Assembly (NCBI GenBank): GCA_033811555.1
Contig: JAPXOG010000009.1
Coordinates: 1 to 25,068, forward strand
Direction of reading: 5' to 3'
DNA length: 25,068 bases
Source: EsbW-18 sp033811555
GTDB lineage: Bacteria > Patescibacteriota > Minisyncoccia > Phycocordibacterales > EsbW-18
The translations under genes and the position numbers were made by a program. The notes under the pieces are model-generated. The model worked only from the letters and a program-made list of their open reading frames with translations. It ran no database searches and was not told where the DNA came from. Shown piece after piece: positions 15,419 to 22,631 of the stretch; position 1 is the first letter of the stretch, and the number at the start of each line of letters is the position of its first letter.

Positions 15419-16585
15419 ATGTCTATGAGGAAAACTTTAAGCAGAGGATTGTGTGTGTTTGTATTTTTTATATTTGTACAGGTAGCGGTGGCGTATGGAG
15501 GAAATTCATTTACCCGTAATCTTAAAGAGGGGGATTCAGGAGAAGATGTATATAATCTACAGGTTTTTCTAAACAAAAATATTGCAACGAAAGTTGCTTC
15601 AAGTGGGCCAGGATCTTCTGGAAATGAAACAACTTATTATGGGGTGTTGACTGCAGATGCAGTAAGACGTTATCAAGAGCTATACGCCCAAGAAATACTT
15701 ACTCCTCTCGGGCTTTTTGCTGGAACAGGTTTTTTTGGTCAAAAAACAAGAGAGCACGTAAATATTGAGAAAGCAAAAATAGAGGAAAGAGAGAGGGTTT
15801 CTAGCGAAGAAGACTCAAAAAGAGAACAGAATTTATTTACTGAGGCAAAGGAACCGTCAGAAGAGCGGGTTCAGTTAAAAGGAGAAACTAAAGAAGATGT
15901 TGGTGTAAGAGACAATATAACAGCAACGGTTAAGACAGTAAATAAAAACCGCGTACTTAGAGAAAAGGAACAGCAAAATGATGACGAAGAAATTTTTGAA
16001 GAAACTCCCGTTAGTCCAAAAACAACAAAAGGTGTTTTGCGTGCAATACAGAAAGAGAATCAAGAAACCGTAGAAGAGTTTATAGAATTTTTAGAAGAGG
16101 GAGGATATCTTAATAAACTTGATGAAAAAACTAAGAGTTTGTTAAAAAAACAGATTCGTAAAGATGCATCACGAGATTTGGGTGATCTTATACTTGAATC
16201 ACTTGATAGAGGCAAAGTTGTTTCATGGTTGTTTCCGCAAAAACCTGATGATCCGCTGACTACCTTTATAGGTTCGTTTGCGCGCCTTTTTCAGCCGAAA
16301 GAAGCGCTTGCGGCTGTATATCCAGTGTTTGGAGGACTCATCGTGTGGAGATTTTATTGTACAGCCAGTCAAAATTGGGCAGTGGCTATTGGGCCGCCAA
16401 CGGGAGGATGGTTTGGGTATACTTATGTTCAAAAATATGCGTACTGGGATTTTCCATTTACTAGATATGCAAAAGGTTGGTTTGTTCCTTTTGTTCAGTC
16501 TTGCTGGTATTATGTAGGAGTTACTGCCGTTCCTATTGAGGTTGAAGGAGTAGTTTCGGCCATTACAGGAACTTCAATGCCTTAG
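15419..16585 (+). CDS. Exported peptidoglycan-binding protein next to the T4SS-like operon
   Basis: A 388-residue secreted protein. The signal peptide (about 1-26) is followed by a PG_binding_1-like domain (about 33-115): NLKEGDSGEDVYNLQVFLNK, then ADAVRRYQELY and TGFFGQKTREHV. Residues about 118-265 are charged and helical. The C-terminal 90 residues start with VFGGLIVWRFYC and contain AVAIGPPTGGWFG, an aromatic-rich module also found in PG-binding proteins near other Parcubacterial T4SS loci (family memory). It probably anchors to the cell wall. It is divergent from the T4SS-like operon and overlaps the end of rsmA by 23 bp. The ATG at 15419 is preferred over one at 15389, because the intervening DNA looks like promoter; 15425 is also possible. 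Confidence 0.8.
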   Translation: MSMRKTLSRGLCVFVFFIFVQVAVAYGGNSFTRNLKEGDSGEDVYNLQVFLNKNIATKVASSGPGSSGNETTYYGVLTADAVRRYQELYAQEILTPLGLFAGTGFFGQKTREHVNIEKAKIEERERVSSEEDSKREQNLFTEAKEPSEERVQLKGETKEDVGVRDNITATVKTVNKNRVLREKEQQNDDEEIFEETPVSPKTTKGVLRAIQKENQETVEEFIEFLEEGGYLNKLDEKTKSLLKKQIRKDASRDLGDLILESLDRGKVVSWLFPQKPDDPLTTFIGSFARLFQPKEALAAVYPVFGGLIVWRFYCTASQNWAVAIGPPTGGWFGYTYVQKYAYWDFPFTRYAKGWFVPFVQSCWYYVGVTAVPIEVEGVVSAITGTSMP

Positions 16586-17363
16586 TAAGCTCAACCCAAT
16601 CATTTACTGAAAGCTCTTCGGCACGGGCACTCACAGAGTGCCCGTGCTCTTTAAGAAAAGTTTCAATACTCTCTTTTGTGGAAAATTGTGAAAGATTTCC
16701 AGAGAGTACTTTGCGTTTGTGAGAAAATCCCGCCCTTACGATTTCAAAAAATTTTTTTTCTGATATTTCGCTAAAATTCTTTTTTGATATGCGGTCTATT
16801 AAGAGTATCGCAGAATCTACTTTTGGTGCAGGAGAGAAGTATTTTTTAGATACATTCATAACGAGTTTTGGTTCGCCGAATGCTTTGACCGAAATTGAGA
16901 GAATGCTGGACTTTCCATCTTTCGCGACAATTCGCTGTGCAACCTCTTTTTGTACTAATAGCACGGCTTTCGAAGGCGCGCTCTTGCTTGAAAGAAACTT
17001 CTGAAGAATTTCACCTGTGATATAGTACGGAATATTTGCAACGAGCTTGTAACCAGAAGTGGACAGAATAGGATGTTTTGATGGATCAAAATTTAAAACA
17101 TCTTCTTCAATAAGAGACATCTTTCCGTTTGAGATTTCTGTTTTGAATTTTTCGCGCAATATCGGTAAAAGATCTCTATCTTTTTCAATTGCTATAACAT
17201 ACACCCCTGTCTTTAGAAGTGCTCCTGTTAAAGAACCTTTTCCCGGTCCGATTTCAAGAATTTTTTCAACGCGCGAGATATCTGCTGTTGTAATCATTTT
17301 ATCTACAACGGTTTTTGATTTTAAAAAATTCTGCCCTAAATGTTTTTTCGCTCGATAACTCAT
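16563..17363 (-). CDS. rsmA: 16S rRNA (adenine(1518)-N6/adenine(1519)-N6)-dimethyltransferase
   Basis: A 266-residue RsmA/KsgA, which dimethylates two adjacent adenines in the 3'-terminal hairpin of 16S rRNA with S-adenosylmethionine, late in small-subunit assembly. The N-terminus AKKHLGQNFL (5-14) is characteristic. The SAM site has ILEIGPGKGSLT (35-46). The catalytic motif IV is NIPYYI (110-115), a normal variant of NLPY. The C-terminal helical domain includes AGFSHKRKVLSGNL. Length is normal. It lies 54 nt downstream of uvrD and is probably co-transcribed with it. Its 3' end overlaps the convergent PG-binding gene by 23 bp. Confidence 0.96.
   Translation of the reverse strand: MSYRAKKHLGQNFLKSKTVVDKMITTADISRVEKILEIGPGKGSLTGALLKTGVYVIAIEKDRDLLPILREKFKTEISNGKMSLIEEDVLNFDPSKHPILSTSGYKLVANIPYYITGEILQKFLSSKSAPSKAVLLVQKEVAQRIVAKDGKSSILSISVKAFGEPKLVMNVSKKYFSPAPKVDSAILLIDRISKKNFSEISEKKFFEIVRAGFSHKRKVLSGNLSQFSTKESIETFLKEHGHSVSARAEELSVNDWVELTKALKFL
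16621..16647. repeat. Perfect 11-bp inverted repeat inside rsmA
   Basis: GCACGGGCACT (16621-16631) and AGTGCCCGTGC (16637-16647) form a perfect G+C-rich stem with a 5-nt loop. It encodes part of the RsmA C-terminal domain and lies 36 bp past the stop of the convergent plus-strand gene. It has no U-tract on either strand. Confidence 0.8.
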
Positions 17364-17417
17364 ATTTTTTTGGTTTTTCTATTTTTGGGATGACCAAATC
17401 TTCAAAGCTTTCTTACT

Positions 17418-19406
17418 CTAGAATTCTATATCAAGCAACCCCCTTCCTTCCTCTTTTGAAGTCCACTCCCCAGTTGGGCTAACGTTTGTTATCAAGTCCT
17501 CATCAATCTCAGTAAGAAATTGTGATGGAGCATTTACAGAAGGTGTTCCGAAAATAGTTCGAACAAGAGCATGTGTTAAATGAGCACGCTGTTTTGCTCG
17601 CGTTAGCGCAACATAAAACAATCGACGCTCTTCTTCGCGTTCTTCAGGTGTTTCGCGCAAGGAGCTTCGTTCATCAGGAAATAATCCTTCTTCAAGTCCT
17701 GTGATAAATACGTGATCAAACTCAAGTCCTTTTGCTGCATGGATAGTCATAAGTTTTACTGTTTCGTCATTGTTTTTTAGAGCGTCTTGATCAGATGCTA
17801 AAAGAGAATTTTCAAGAAAAGCATTTAGGGCTTCGTCTTCTGCTAGAGCATCATAACGAAGTGCAATTGTTGCAAGTTCACGCATGTTGTCCAACCGATC
17901 AAGATCGTCAGTACCTCCATTTGCTAGATCCTTTTCTAAACCACTTTCTTGTATTACAAAACGAACGATCTCTGATGGTTTGTGTGCGCGAGCATATTTG
18001 CTAATTCGTTTAAGGAGAGCACGAAACAACTCCACTTTTTCACGAGTTTTAACTGGAAGTGAGTACTCTTGCCCAGAGAGTATTTTAATAAGCGTAGTTT
18101 TGCCTATACCGCGGGCCGGGACATTTACAATACGCGAAAGTGCAGTAGTGTTGTCGGGATTAAGAGCCGCGATAATGTACGCAAGCACATCTTTAACTTC
18201 TTTTCGTTCAAAAAATCGAGTGCCGAGCACTTGATATGGAACGCGCGTCCCAAGGAACGCTTCCTCAAGTGCTCGCGATTGGAAATTTGCTCTAAACAAA
18301 ACCGCGATGTCATCAGCTGGAGTGCCGGAAGAGATTAACTCTTCGCAACGAGATGCAACCCACTGTGCCTCATCGGTTTCTGTTGCGGCCGTATACACCT
18401 CAAGAGATTCTCCGTCCTTGCGTGATGTGAATAGGTTTTTCTCTTTTCGTATTTCATTACGTGAAATTGCGCGATTTGCAGCTGTGAGAATGGTGTTGGT
18501 TGAACGATAATTTTCTTCAAGCGTTACGACAGTCGTGCCCGGGAAATCTTTTTCAAATCGAGCAATATTGCGTATATCTGCAGAACGCCAAGTGTATATG
18601 CACTGATCGTGATCCCCAACAACACAAATGTTTGAATGTTTTTGTGCGAGCATGCGAGTGAGCTCGTATTGAACAGTATTGGTGTCTTGGTATTCGTCAA
18701 CGTGGATGTGTGACCATCGCTCTTGGTAAGAATTCATTACTTCGCGGTTCTTACGCAAAAGAGAAAGTGTTTCTACAAGTAAGTCGTCAAAATCGAAAGC
18801 TTTTTCTTGCACAAGGAACTCGGAGTAGCGTTCCCAAACGGGTATCGCGAGTTTTTCAATAGGAGTTTTTGCTTTTTCTCGAAACTCACTTAGCGAGCAA
18901 TCTTCATTTTTATTTTTTGAAATAATGGAAAGGAAAGTAGATGGTGCGTGCTGTTTAGGATCAAGTCCCATGTCTTTTATTATTCGTTTTATGGTTGAAA
19001 TAGAGTCGTCGCGGTCAAAGATAGAAAAATATTTTGGAATATTTAGAGTTTGATGGTTTTCTCGCAGAATGAGTACGCCAAGAGAGTGAAAGGTACCGAT
19101 AAAAGGTGCGTTGTGAAAGGAGAGAGGTGGCTTAAATTTGTAATTCAATTTTTCTGATCTCTTTTCATAACCTGTTGTTTTCTCTAGCAGAGAAAACACA
19201 CGCTCGCGCATTTCACCGGCTGCTTTGTTTGTAAAAGTGATGGCGAGTATTTTTTCAGGCAAAATACCAGAGTTGATGAGATTTCCGATTCGATGTGAAA
19301 TGACTCTAGTTTTTCCTGTGCCCGCACCAGCAATAATCAGAAGAGGGCCGTTTTGGTGCTCCACGGCCATTTTTTGTGCGGTGTTGAATCCTTCTAGAAA
19401 TGACAT
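17418..19406 (-). CDS. UvrD/PcrA-type superfamily 1A DNA helicase
   Basis: A 662-residue 3'-5' DNA helicase of the UvrD/PcrA/Rep family, acting in repair and removal of replication blocks. The Q-motif region FLEGFNTAQKMAV opens the protein. Motif I is AGAGTGKT (26-33), Ia is AITFTNKAAGEMRERV, II is DEYQDTN (237-243), III is GDHDQCIYTWRSA (264-276, with Cys where Ser is usual), IV contains TLEENYRS, V is MTIHAAKGLEF, and VI is FYVALTRAKQR. It ends about 60 residues after motif VI, so the C-terminal Tudor-like RNA-polymerase-binding domain of PcrA/UvrD is missing. The ATG at 19406 gives a normal start. An extended -10 (TGC-TATCAT, minus strand 19424-19416) lies just upstream. uvrD, pcrA and rep cannot be told apart here. 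Confidence 0.93.
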   Translation of the reverse strand: MSFLEGFNTAQKMAVEHQNGPLLIIAGAGTGKTRVISHRIGNLINSGILPEKILAITFTNKAAGEMRERVFSLLEKTTGYEKRSEKLNYKFKPPLSFHNAPFIGTFHSLGVLILRENHQTLNIPKYFSIFDRDDSISTIKRIIKDMGLDPKQHAPSTFLSIISKNKNEDCSLSEFREKAKTPIEKLAIPVWERYSEFLVQEKAFDFDDLLVETLSLLRKNREVMNSYQERWSHIHVDEYQDTNTVQYELTRMLAQKHSNICVVGDHDQCIYTWRSADIRNIARFEKDFPGTTVVTLEENYRSTNTILTAANRAISRNEIRKEKNLFTSRKDGESLEVYTAATETDEAQWVASRCEELISSGTPADDIAVLFRANFQSRALEEAFLGTRVPYQVLGTRFFERKEVKDVLAYIIAALNPDNTTALSRIVNVPARGIGKTTLIKILSGQEYSLPVKTREKVELFRALLKRISKYARAHKPSEIVRFVIQESGLEKDLANGGTDDLDRLDNMRELATIALRYDALAEDEALNAFLENSLLASDQDALKNNDETVKLMTIHAAKGLEFDHVFITGLEEGLFPDERSSLRETPEEREEERRLFYVALTRAKQRAHLTHALVRTIFGTPSVNAPSQFLTEIDEDLITNVSPTGEWTSKEEGRGLLDIEF

Positions 19407-19804
19407 TGTGAGTGAATGATAGCACGACCACGGCCTCGAGGTTTAACCTAGGTATGAGTGCGTTTTTTATAATATTTTTCAATAAAGTCAAGAAGAAAAA
19501 TCACAAAATTTCTCATTTTTTACAATATATAGTATTTTAGTCAATATCTGACTAAGACAGAAAATAGAATAATGGCTTTATTAGGCCATTTTTTAAATTA
19601 GTACTATACTCTGTCTTATCCACGTCTTTATTGTTTCTTTATCTGTTTGAGCATAGAATAGACGATGTTCTGAAGAGAAGAGAAAAACGCCTCTATCCAA
19701 AAGATAGGGATCCACACAGAAACGGAGGTATTACAATCTAAATCAACTATATAATATCTTTATATCGAGATTCCGACTCCTCTATATCTAATCGTTTGGG
19801 TCGG
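19407..19804. other. Gene-free stretch upstream of the LysM-M23 gene
   Basis: There is no coding sequence in about 400 bp. Contents, left to right: overlapping palindromes CCTCGAGG (19434-19441) and AGGTTTAACCT (19439-19449) close to the uvrD start, possibly an operator; a 7-bp hairpin TTAGTCA/TGACTAA (19537-19555); an 8-bp inverted repeat TAAGACAG (19553-19560) and CTGTCTTA (19611-19618) enclosing a terminator-like hairpin; TTATCCACG (19616-19624), one mismatch from a DnaA box; a hairpin CTATC-CAAAA-GATAG near 19693-19707 inside a larger GCCTC...GAGGT pairing; a GGAGGT at 19724-19729 with no start codon behind it; and a TATAAT at 19750-19755. The last is the best -10 candidate for the M23 gene, with no good -35. 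No riboswitch class is recognised. Confidence 0.5.
19571..19594 (+). terminator. Possible intrinsic terminator in the uvrD-M23 gap
   Basis: AATGGC (19571-19576) and GCCATT (19585-19590) form a 6-bp stem with an 8-nt loop, running straight into six T residues (19589-19594). The stem is weak. No upstream plus-strand gene is evident, so it could end a small RNA or act as an attenuator. A surrounding inverted repeat (19553-19560 with 19611-19618) could compete with or extend it. Confidence 0.4.
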
Positions 19805-20827
19805 ATGAAAGATAGAGCGCTCTCGGGAAGCTTTTGGAAGCATGTTCTTTTTCGTGTTGCGATCTCTCTACTCCCCTTCTTTTCATATGGAGGTCTTGTG
19901 GGTGTGTTTGGGGCTTTGTCGACAGTAGGAGCTCAAGAGGAGCTGACGGGGAGCGGCCTTACACCTGTTTCCATACCTTTATTGCAGGGTTCGGAAAATC
20001 CAAATCCGAAACTTGCAGTAGCAACTCCACAGACGACTATTGTTGGAGGTGTTGCTCTTGCGTCTGACGAAGCGATTTTGGCGGGTGAAATACGTAAAGC
20101 ATCGTCAGATCAAATTTCTGTTTATGTTGTTCGTGAAGGCGATACGATTTCGCAAATCGCAGAGATGTTTCAAGTTTCTGCCAATACTATCCGTTGGGCA
20201 AATGATATGACTGGCAAGTCAACAATTCACCCAGGACAAACTCTTGTTATCTTGCCAGTTACAGGAATTAGGCATGTAGTGAAGAAGGGAGATACGATAC
20301 AAAGCATTGCAAAAAAATACGGAGGGGATGCTAGCGAAATTATTTCATATAACGGTTTAGAAAAGGACGCGGTGTTGGTGGTCGGAGAGGAGATTATAGT
20401 TCCTGATGGTGAAATCGCAACTCCAGTTGTTAGTGTCTCAAGCGGTTCTAGCAAATCATATGGCGGTCCTTCTTACGAGGGTTACTACATGCGTCCAGTA
20501 AAAGGTGTTCGTAGTCAAGGTCTGCATGGTAACAACGCTGTAGACATTGCTGCACCAGAAGGGACACCTATTTATGCTGCGGCAAGTGGAGAGATAATTA
20601 TTTCCCAAGAAGGTGGTTGGAACGGAGGATACGGAAACTACATTGTTATTAAACACAGTAATGGTACGCAGACGCTATACGCACATAATAAGAGCAATGC
20701 AGTGTCGGTTGGCCAAAAAGTTTCTCAGGGAGATGTCATTGGGTATGTAGGTCACACCGGCAGAACGACTGGCCCGACAGGAAATCACGTACACTTTGAA
20801 GTCCGTGGTGCAGCGAATCCATTTTAA
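19805..20827 (+). CDS. LysM-LysM-M23 peptidoglycan endopeptidase
   Basis: A 340-residue exported cell-wall hydrolase. An N-terminal hydrophobic signal/anchor (about 12-42) is followed by a linker and two LysM domains (about 106-150, starting YVVREGDTISQIAEMF; and 156-199, starting HVVKKGDTIQSIAKKY), which bind peptidoglycan. The C-terminal M23/LytM domain has the zinc and catalytic residues H241 and D247 (LHGNNAVDIAAPEGTPIYA), YAHN (292-295) and HVHFE (H328, H330). It therefore looks catalytically intact and likely cuts peptide cross-links. It stands alone on the plus strand behind a long gene-free leader. The ATG at 19805 is preferred over an upstream in-frame TTG at 19796. The exact substrate bond is not predictable. 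Confidence 0.93.
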   Translation: MKDRALSGSFWKHVLFRVAISLLPFFSYGGLVGVFGALSTVGAQEELTGSGLTPVSIPLLQGSENPNPKLAVATPQTTIVGGVALASDEAILAGEIRKASSDQISVYVVREGDTISQIAEMFQVSANTIRWANDMTGKSTIHPGQTLVILPVTGIRHVVKKGDTIQSIAKKYGGDASEIISYNGLEKDAVLVVGEEIIVPDGEIATPVVSVSSGSSKSYGGPSYEGYYMRPVKGVRSQGLHGNNAVDIAAPEGTPIYAAASGEIIISQEGGWNGGYGNYIVIKHSNGTQTLYAHNKSNAVSVGQKVSQGDVIGYVGHTGRTTGPTGNHVHFEVRGAANPF

Positions 20828-20907
20828 ATGAGAAGATTAGAAATTATGTAAGAAGTGAGAGCTGTAGTTTTTGTAGATTTGTAAAAAGAATATTAAGACC
20901 CAAGCTA

Positions 20908-20963
20908 TTCTAGAACAGAGCCGGTGGCATGTGGGGACACACGCTCCAGGTTTTGATCTAGAA
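20908..20963 (+). ncRNA. Candidate structured RNA element after the M23 gene
   Basis: A 56-nt imperfect hairpin. The outer stem TTCTAGA (20908-20914) with TCTAGAA (20957-20963) is a perfect 7 bp. Inside, CC/GG and GG/CC pairs (20921-20924 with 20946-20950, one bulged A) lead to GCATGTG (20927-20933) and CACACGC (20938-20944), one A-C mismatch, capped by a GGGA loop of GNRA type. A strong terminator follows at 20978. It could be a small RNA or a 3'-UTR structure. I checked for SRP RNA and tRNA features and saw neither. No promoter is clear. Strand is assigned from the terminator. Confidence 0.35.
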
Positions 20964-20977
20964 ATATCCGAGACCTA

Positions 20978-21008
20978 CAAAACACCCTTCAGGGTGTTTT
21001 GTTTTTTT
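20978..21008 (+). terminator. Strong intrinsic terminator
   Basis: A perfect 10-bp stem, CAAAACACCC with GGGTGTTTTG, a TTCA loop, and then seven T residues (21002-21008). It ends plus-strand transcription from the M23 gene or from the RNA element before it. The U-tract is only on the plus strand, so it is less effective for the convergent comM transcript. Confidence 0.92.
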
Positions 21009-21021
21009 ATGATGTAAGCTT

Positions 21022-22554
21022 TTAGTGATAATTTAACTTAGGTCGATACTGAAGGGCTTCAAGAATGTGGTGTTGCCCTACGTGTTCAGCGTTTTCCAAA
21101 TCAGCGATGGTTCGGGCTATTTTAATAGTGCGATGGTAAGCGCGGGCAGAAAGTTCAAGTGTTTCTGCTGATTCGTTAAGTAGAGTTTTGGTTTGTTCGT
21201 CAAGTGGAACGTATTTATCTAGATCGCGTACTGACAAATCACTATTCTTCTTTTTTCCAAGAGATTTTAGTCGATCTTTCTGTATTTCTCGGGCAATACA
21301 AACACGTTTTCGTACAATCGCACTCTCTTCTCCTTCTGGTGCGCGTGAAAGCGATGCATGTTCTACAGGGAGGGCTTCAACCCATAAATCTATTCGATCT
21401 ATAATCGGACCAGACATTCTCCGTTGATATCGCGCTAAAATATTGGGAGAACAAGAGCACATTCGGTCGCTTCCCCACTTTCCGCATGGGCAAGGATTGA
21501 GAGCAACAACACACAGTGTGTCTGCTGGAAATAACGCAGAACCTTTAGCTCTAGATACTGACACAACACGTTCTTCAAGAGGTTGTCTGAGCGATTCAAT
21601 AACACGCCTATCAAACTCAGGGAACTCGTCTAGAAAAAGCACGCCGTGGTGCGCTAGAGTGATTTCTCCAGGTTTTGGAAATACGCCACCACCAACAAGC
21701 GAAACGTATGAGCTAGTATGGTGGGGTGAACGGAATGGAGGATGCGTGATAACGTCTTCGCGTAAAGTGCCAGCAATTGAATGTATGCCTGTTACCTCAA
21801 GCGCTTCTTCAAATGTAAGCGGAGGTAATATGCCCGGCAGAGCGCGTGCCAAAAGAGTTTTTCCCGTACCTGGTGGCCCCCAAAGCGCAAGATTGTGTCC
21901 TCCTGCAGCCGCGATTTCAAGGGCTCGTTTTCCGGCGCTTTGTCCGCGGATGTCTCGTAAATCAATAGTATATGTCGGAGGAGATGATGGTAAATTTGTA
22001 TGCCCAACAGGCTCGATAGTAGTTCGTTGTTTTTGTTTTTCATCTAGATGTCGTATTACTTCTCCTAATGAAGAAACTCCGTAAATGGTTATTCCACGAA
22101 CAAGCGCAGCTTCGCGCTCATTTTCTTTTGGTACAAAAACCTCTGAAAATCCCGCAGACCGCGCTGAAAGCACACATGGGAGAGTGCCAGATATTTTCCT
22201 CACCGATCCGTCAAGAGACAGCTCGCCGAGAAATAATTTTTTGTCAGGAACAAAAATAATGTCATCCTGAGACAACAGGTACGATAGAGCTATAGCTAAA
22301 TCAAAAGAAGGGCCCTCTTTTTTGATGTCTGCGGGTGCAAGTGAAATAACGATTTTTTGGTTCCGACTTTTTGGGGATTCAAATCCAGAATTTTTTATTG
22401 CGGCCGATACACGATCTCGTGATTCCTCAACCGCCTTGTCGGGAAGTCCGACTATAGTAAATGCGTGTAGTCCTTGAGAAACATCCACCTCAACTGCAAT
22501 GGTGTGTGCGGAAAGTCCGCAGGTCTGTGCGCTGTATGTTTTTGCAAATGACAC
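21022..22554 (-). CDS. comM: ComM/YifB-family Mg-chelatase-like AAA+ ATPase
   Basis: A 510-residue protein of the YifB/ComM family. The N-terminal ChlI-like domain (about 15-135) contains FTIVGLPDKAVEESRDRV. The AAA+ core has Walker A GPPGTGKT (226-233), Walker B VLFLDE (305-310), RSPHHTSSYVSLVGGG (275-290), and NPCPCGKWGSDRMCSCSP with the small Cys cluster, then SGPIIDRIDL. The C-terminal helical domain contains YHRTIKIARTIADLE. In Vibrio cholerae ComM is a branch-migration helicase that helps integrate transformed DNA; whether that holds in this lineage is inferred. The start is a GTG at 22554, just downstream of a TATACT at 22567-22562, so the mRNA could be nearly leaderless. Length is normal for the family. 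Confidence 0.92.
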   Translation of the reverse strand: MSFAKTYSAQTCGLSAHTIAVEVDVSQGLHAFTIVGLPDKAVEESRDRVSAAIKNSGFESPKSRNQKIVISLAPADIKKEGPSFDLAIALSYLLSQDDIIFVPDKKLFLGELSLDGSVRKISGTLPCVLSARSAGFSEVFVPKENEREAALVRGITIYGVSSLGEVIRHLDEKQKQRTTIEPVGHTNLPSSPPTYTIDLRDIRGQSAGKRALEIAAAGGHNLALWGPPGTGKTLLARALPGILPPLTFEEALEVTGIHSIAGTLREDVITHPPFRSPHHTSSYVSLVGGGVFPKPGEITLAHHGVLFLDEFPEFDRRVIESLRQPLEERVVSVSRAKGSALFPADTLCVVALNPCPCGKWGSDRMCSCSPNILARYQRRMSGPIIDRIDLWVEALPVEHASLSRAPEGEESAIVRKRVCIAREIQKDRLKSLGKKKNSDLSVRDLDKYVPLDEQTKTLLNESAETLELSARAYHRTIKIARTIADLENAEHVGQHHILEALQYRPKLNYH

Positions 22555-22561
22555 GAATAAA

Positions 22562-22567
22562 AGTATA
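22562..22567 (-). promoter_or_regulatory. Possible comM -10 element
   Basis: TATACT on the minus strand, with its end 8 nt before the GTG start, would place the transcription start at or next to the start codon. No good -35 hexamer is seen at the right distance. Confidence 0.3.
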
Positions 22568-22597
22568 TATTTTCAACATGAAAAAAAGATAAAAAAG

Positions 22598-22623
22598 CGC
22601 CGTCACGGTATACCGTGACGGCG
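22598..22623 (-). terminator. Perfect palindromic terminator after the DksA-like gene
   Basis: CGCCGTCACGGTA is followed directly by its exact reverse complement, a 26-bp palindrome that folds as an 11-bp G+C-rich stem with a TATA loop. On the minus strand the stem is followed by a T-rich run (complement of the A-rich 22581-22596), so it ends the transcript of the DksA-like gene, whose stop is 8 bp upstream. The perfect symmetry would also suit a dimeric DNA-binding protein. Confidence 0.85.
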
Positions 22624-22631
22624 TACACTTT

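Noticed and set aside
19407..19804. Cyclic di-AMP (ydaO) or preQ1-type riboswitch before the M23 gene
   Set aside because: The position would suit ydaO, but I could not find the conserved core sequences by eye; kept only as an unclassified structured leader.
20908..20963. SRP RNA, tRNA or tmRNA end at the structured hairpin
   Set aside because: The SRP domain IV internal-loop signatures, the tRNA T-loop GGTTCGA pattern and the acceptor stem are all absent.
21443..22084. A 213-codon open frame on the plus strand opposite comM
   Set aside because: It is fully antisense to a conserved AAA+ gene, and its translation has no recognisable domain; it results from codon bias of comM.
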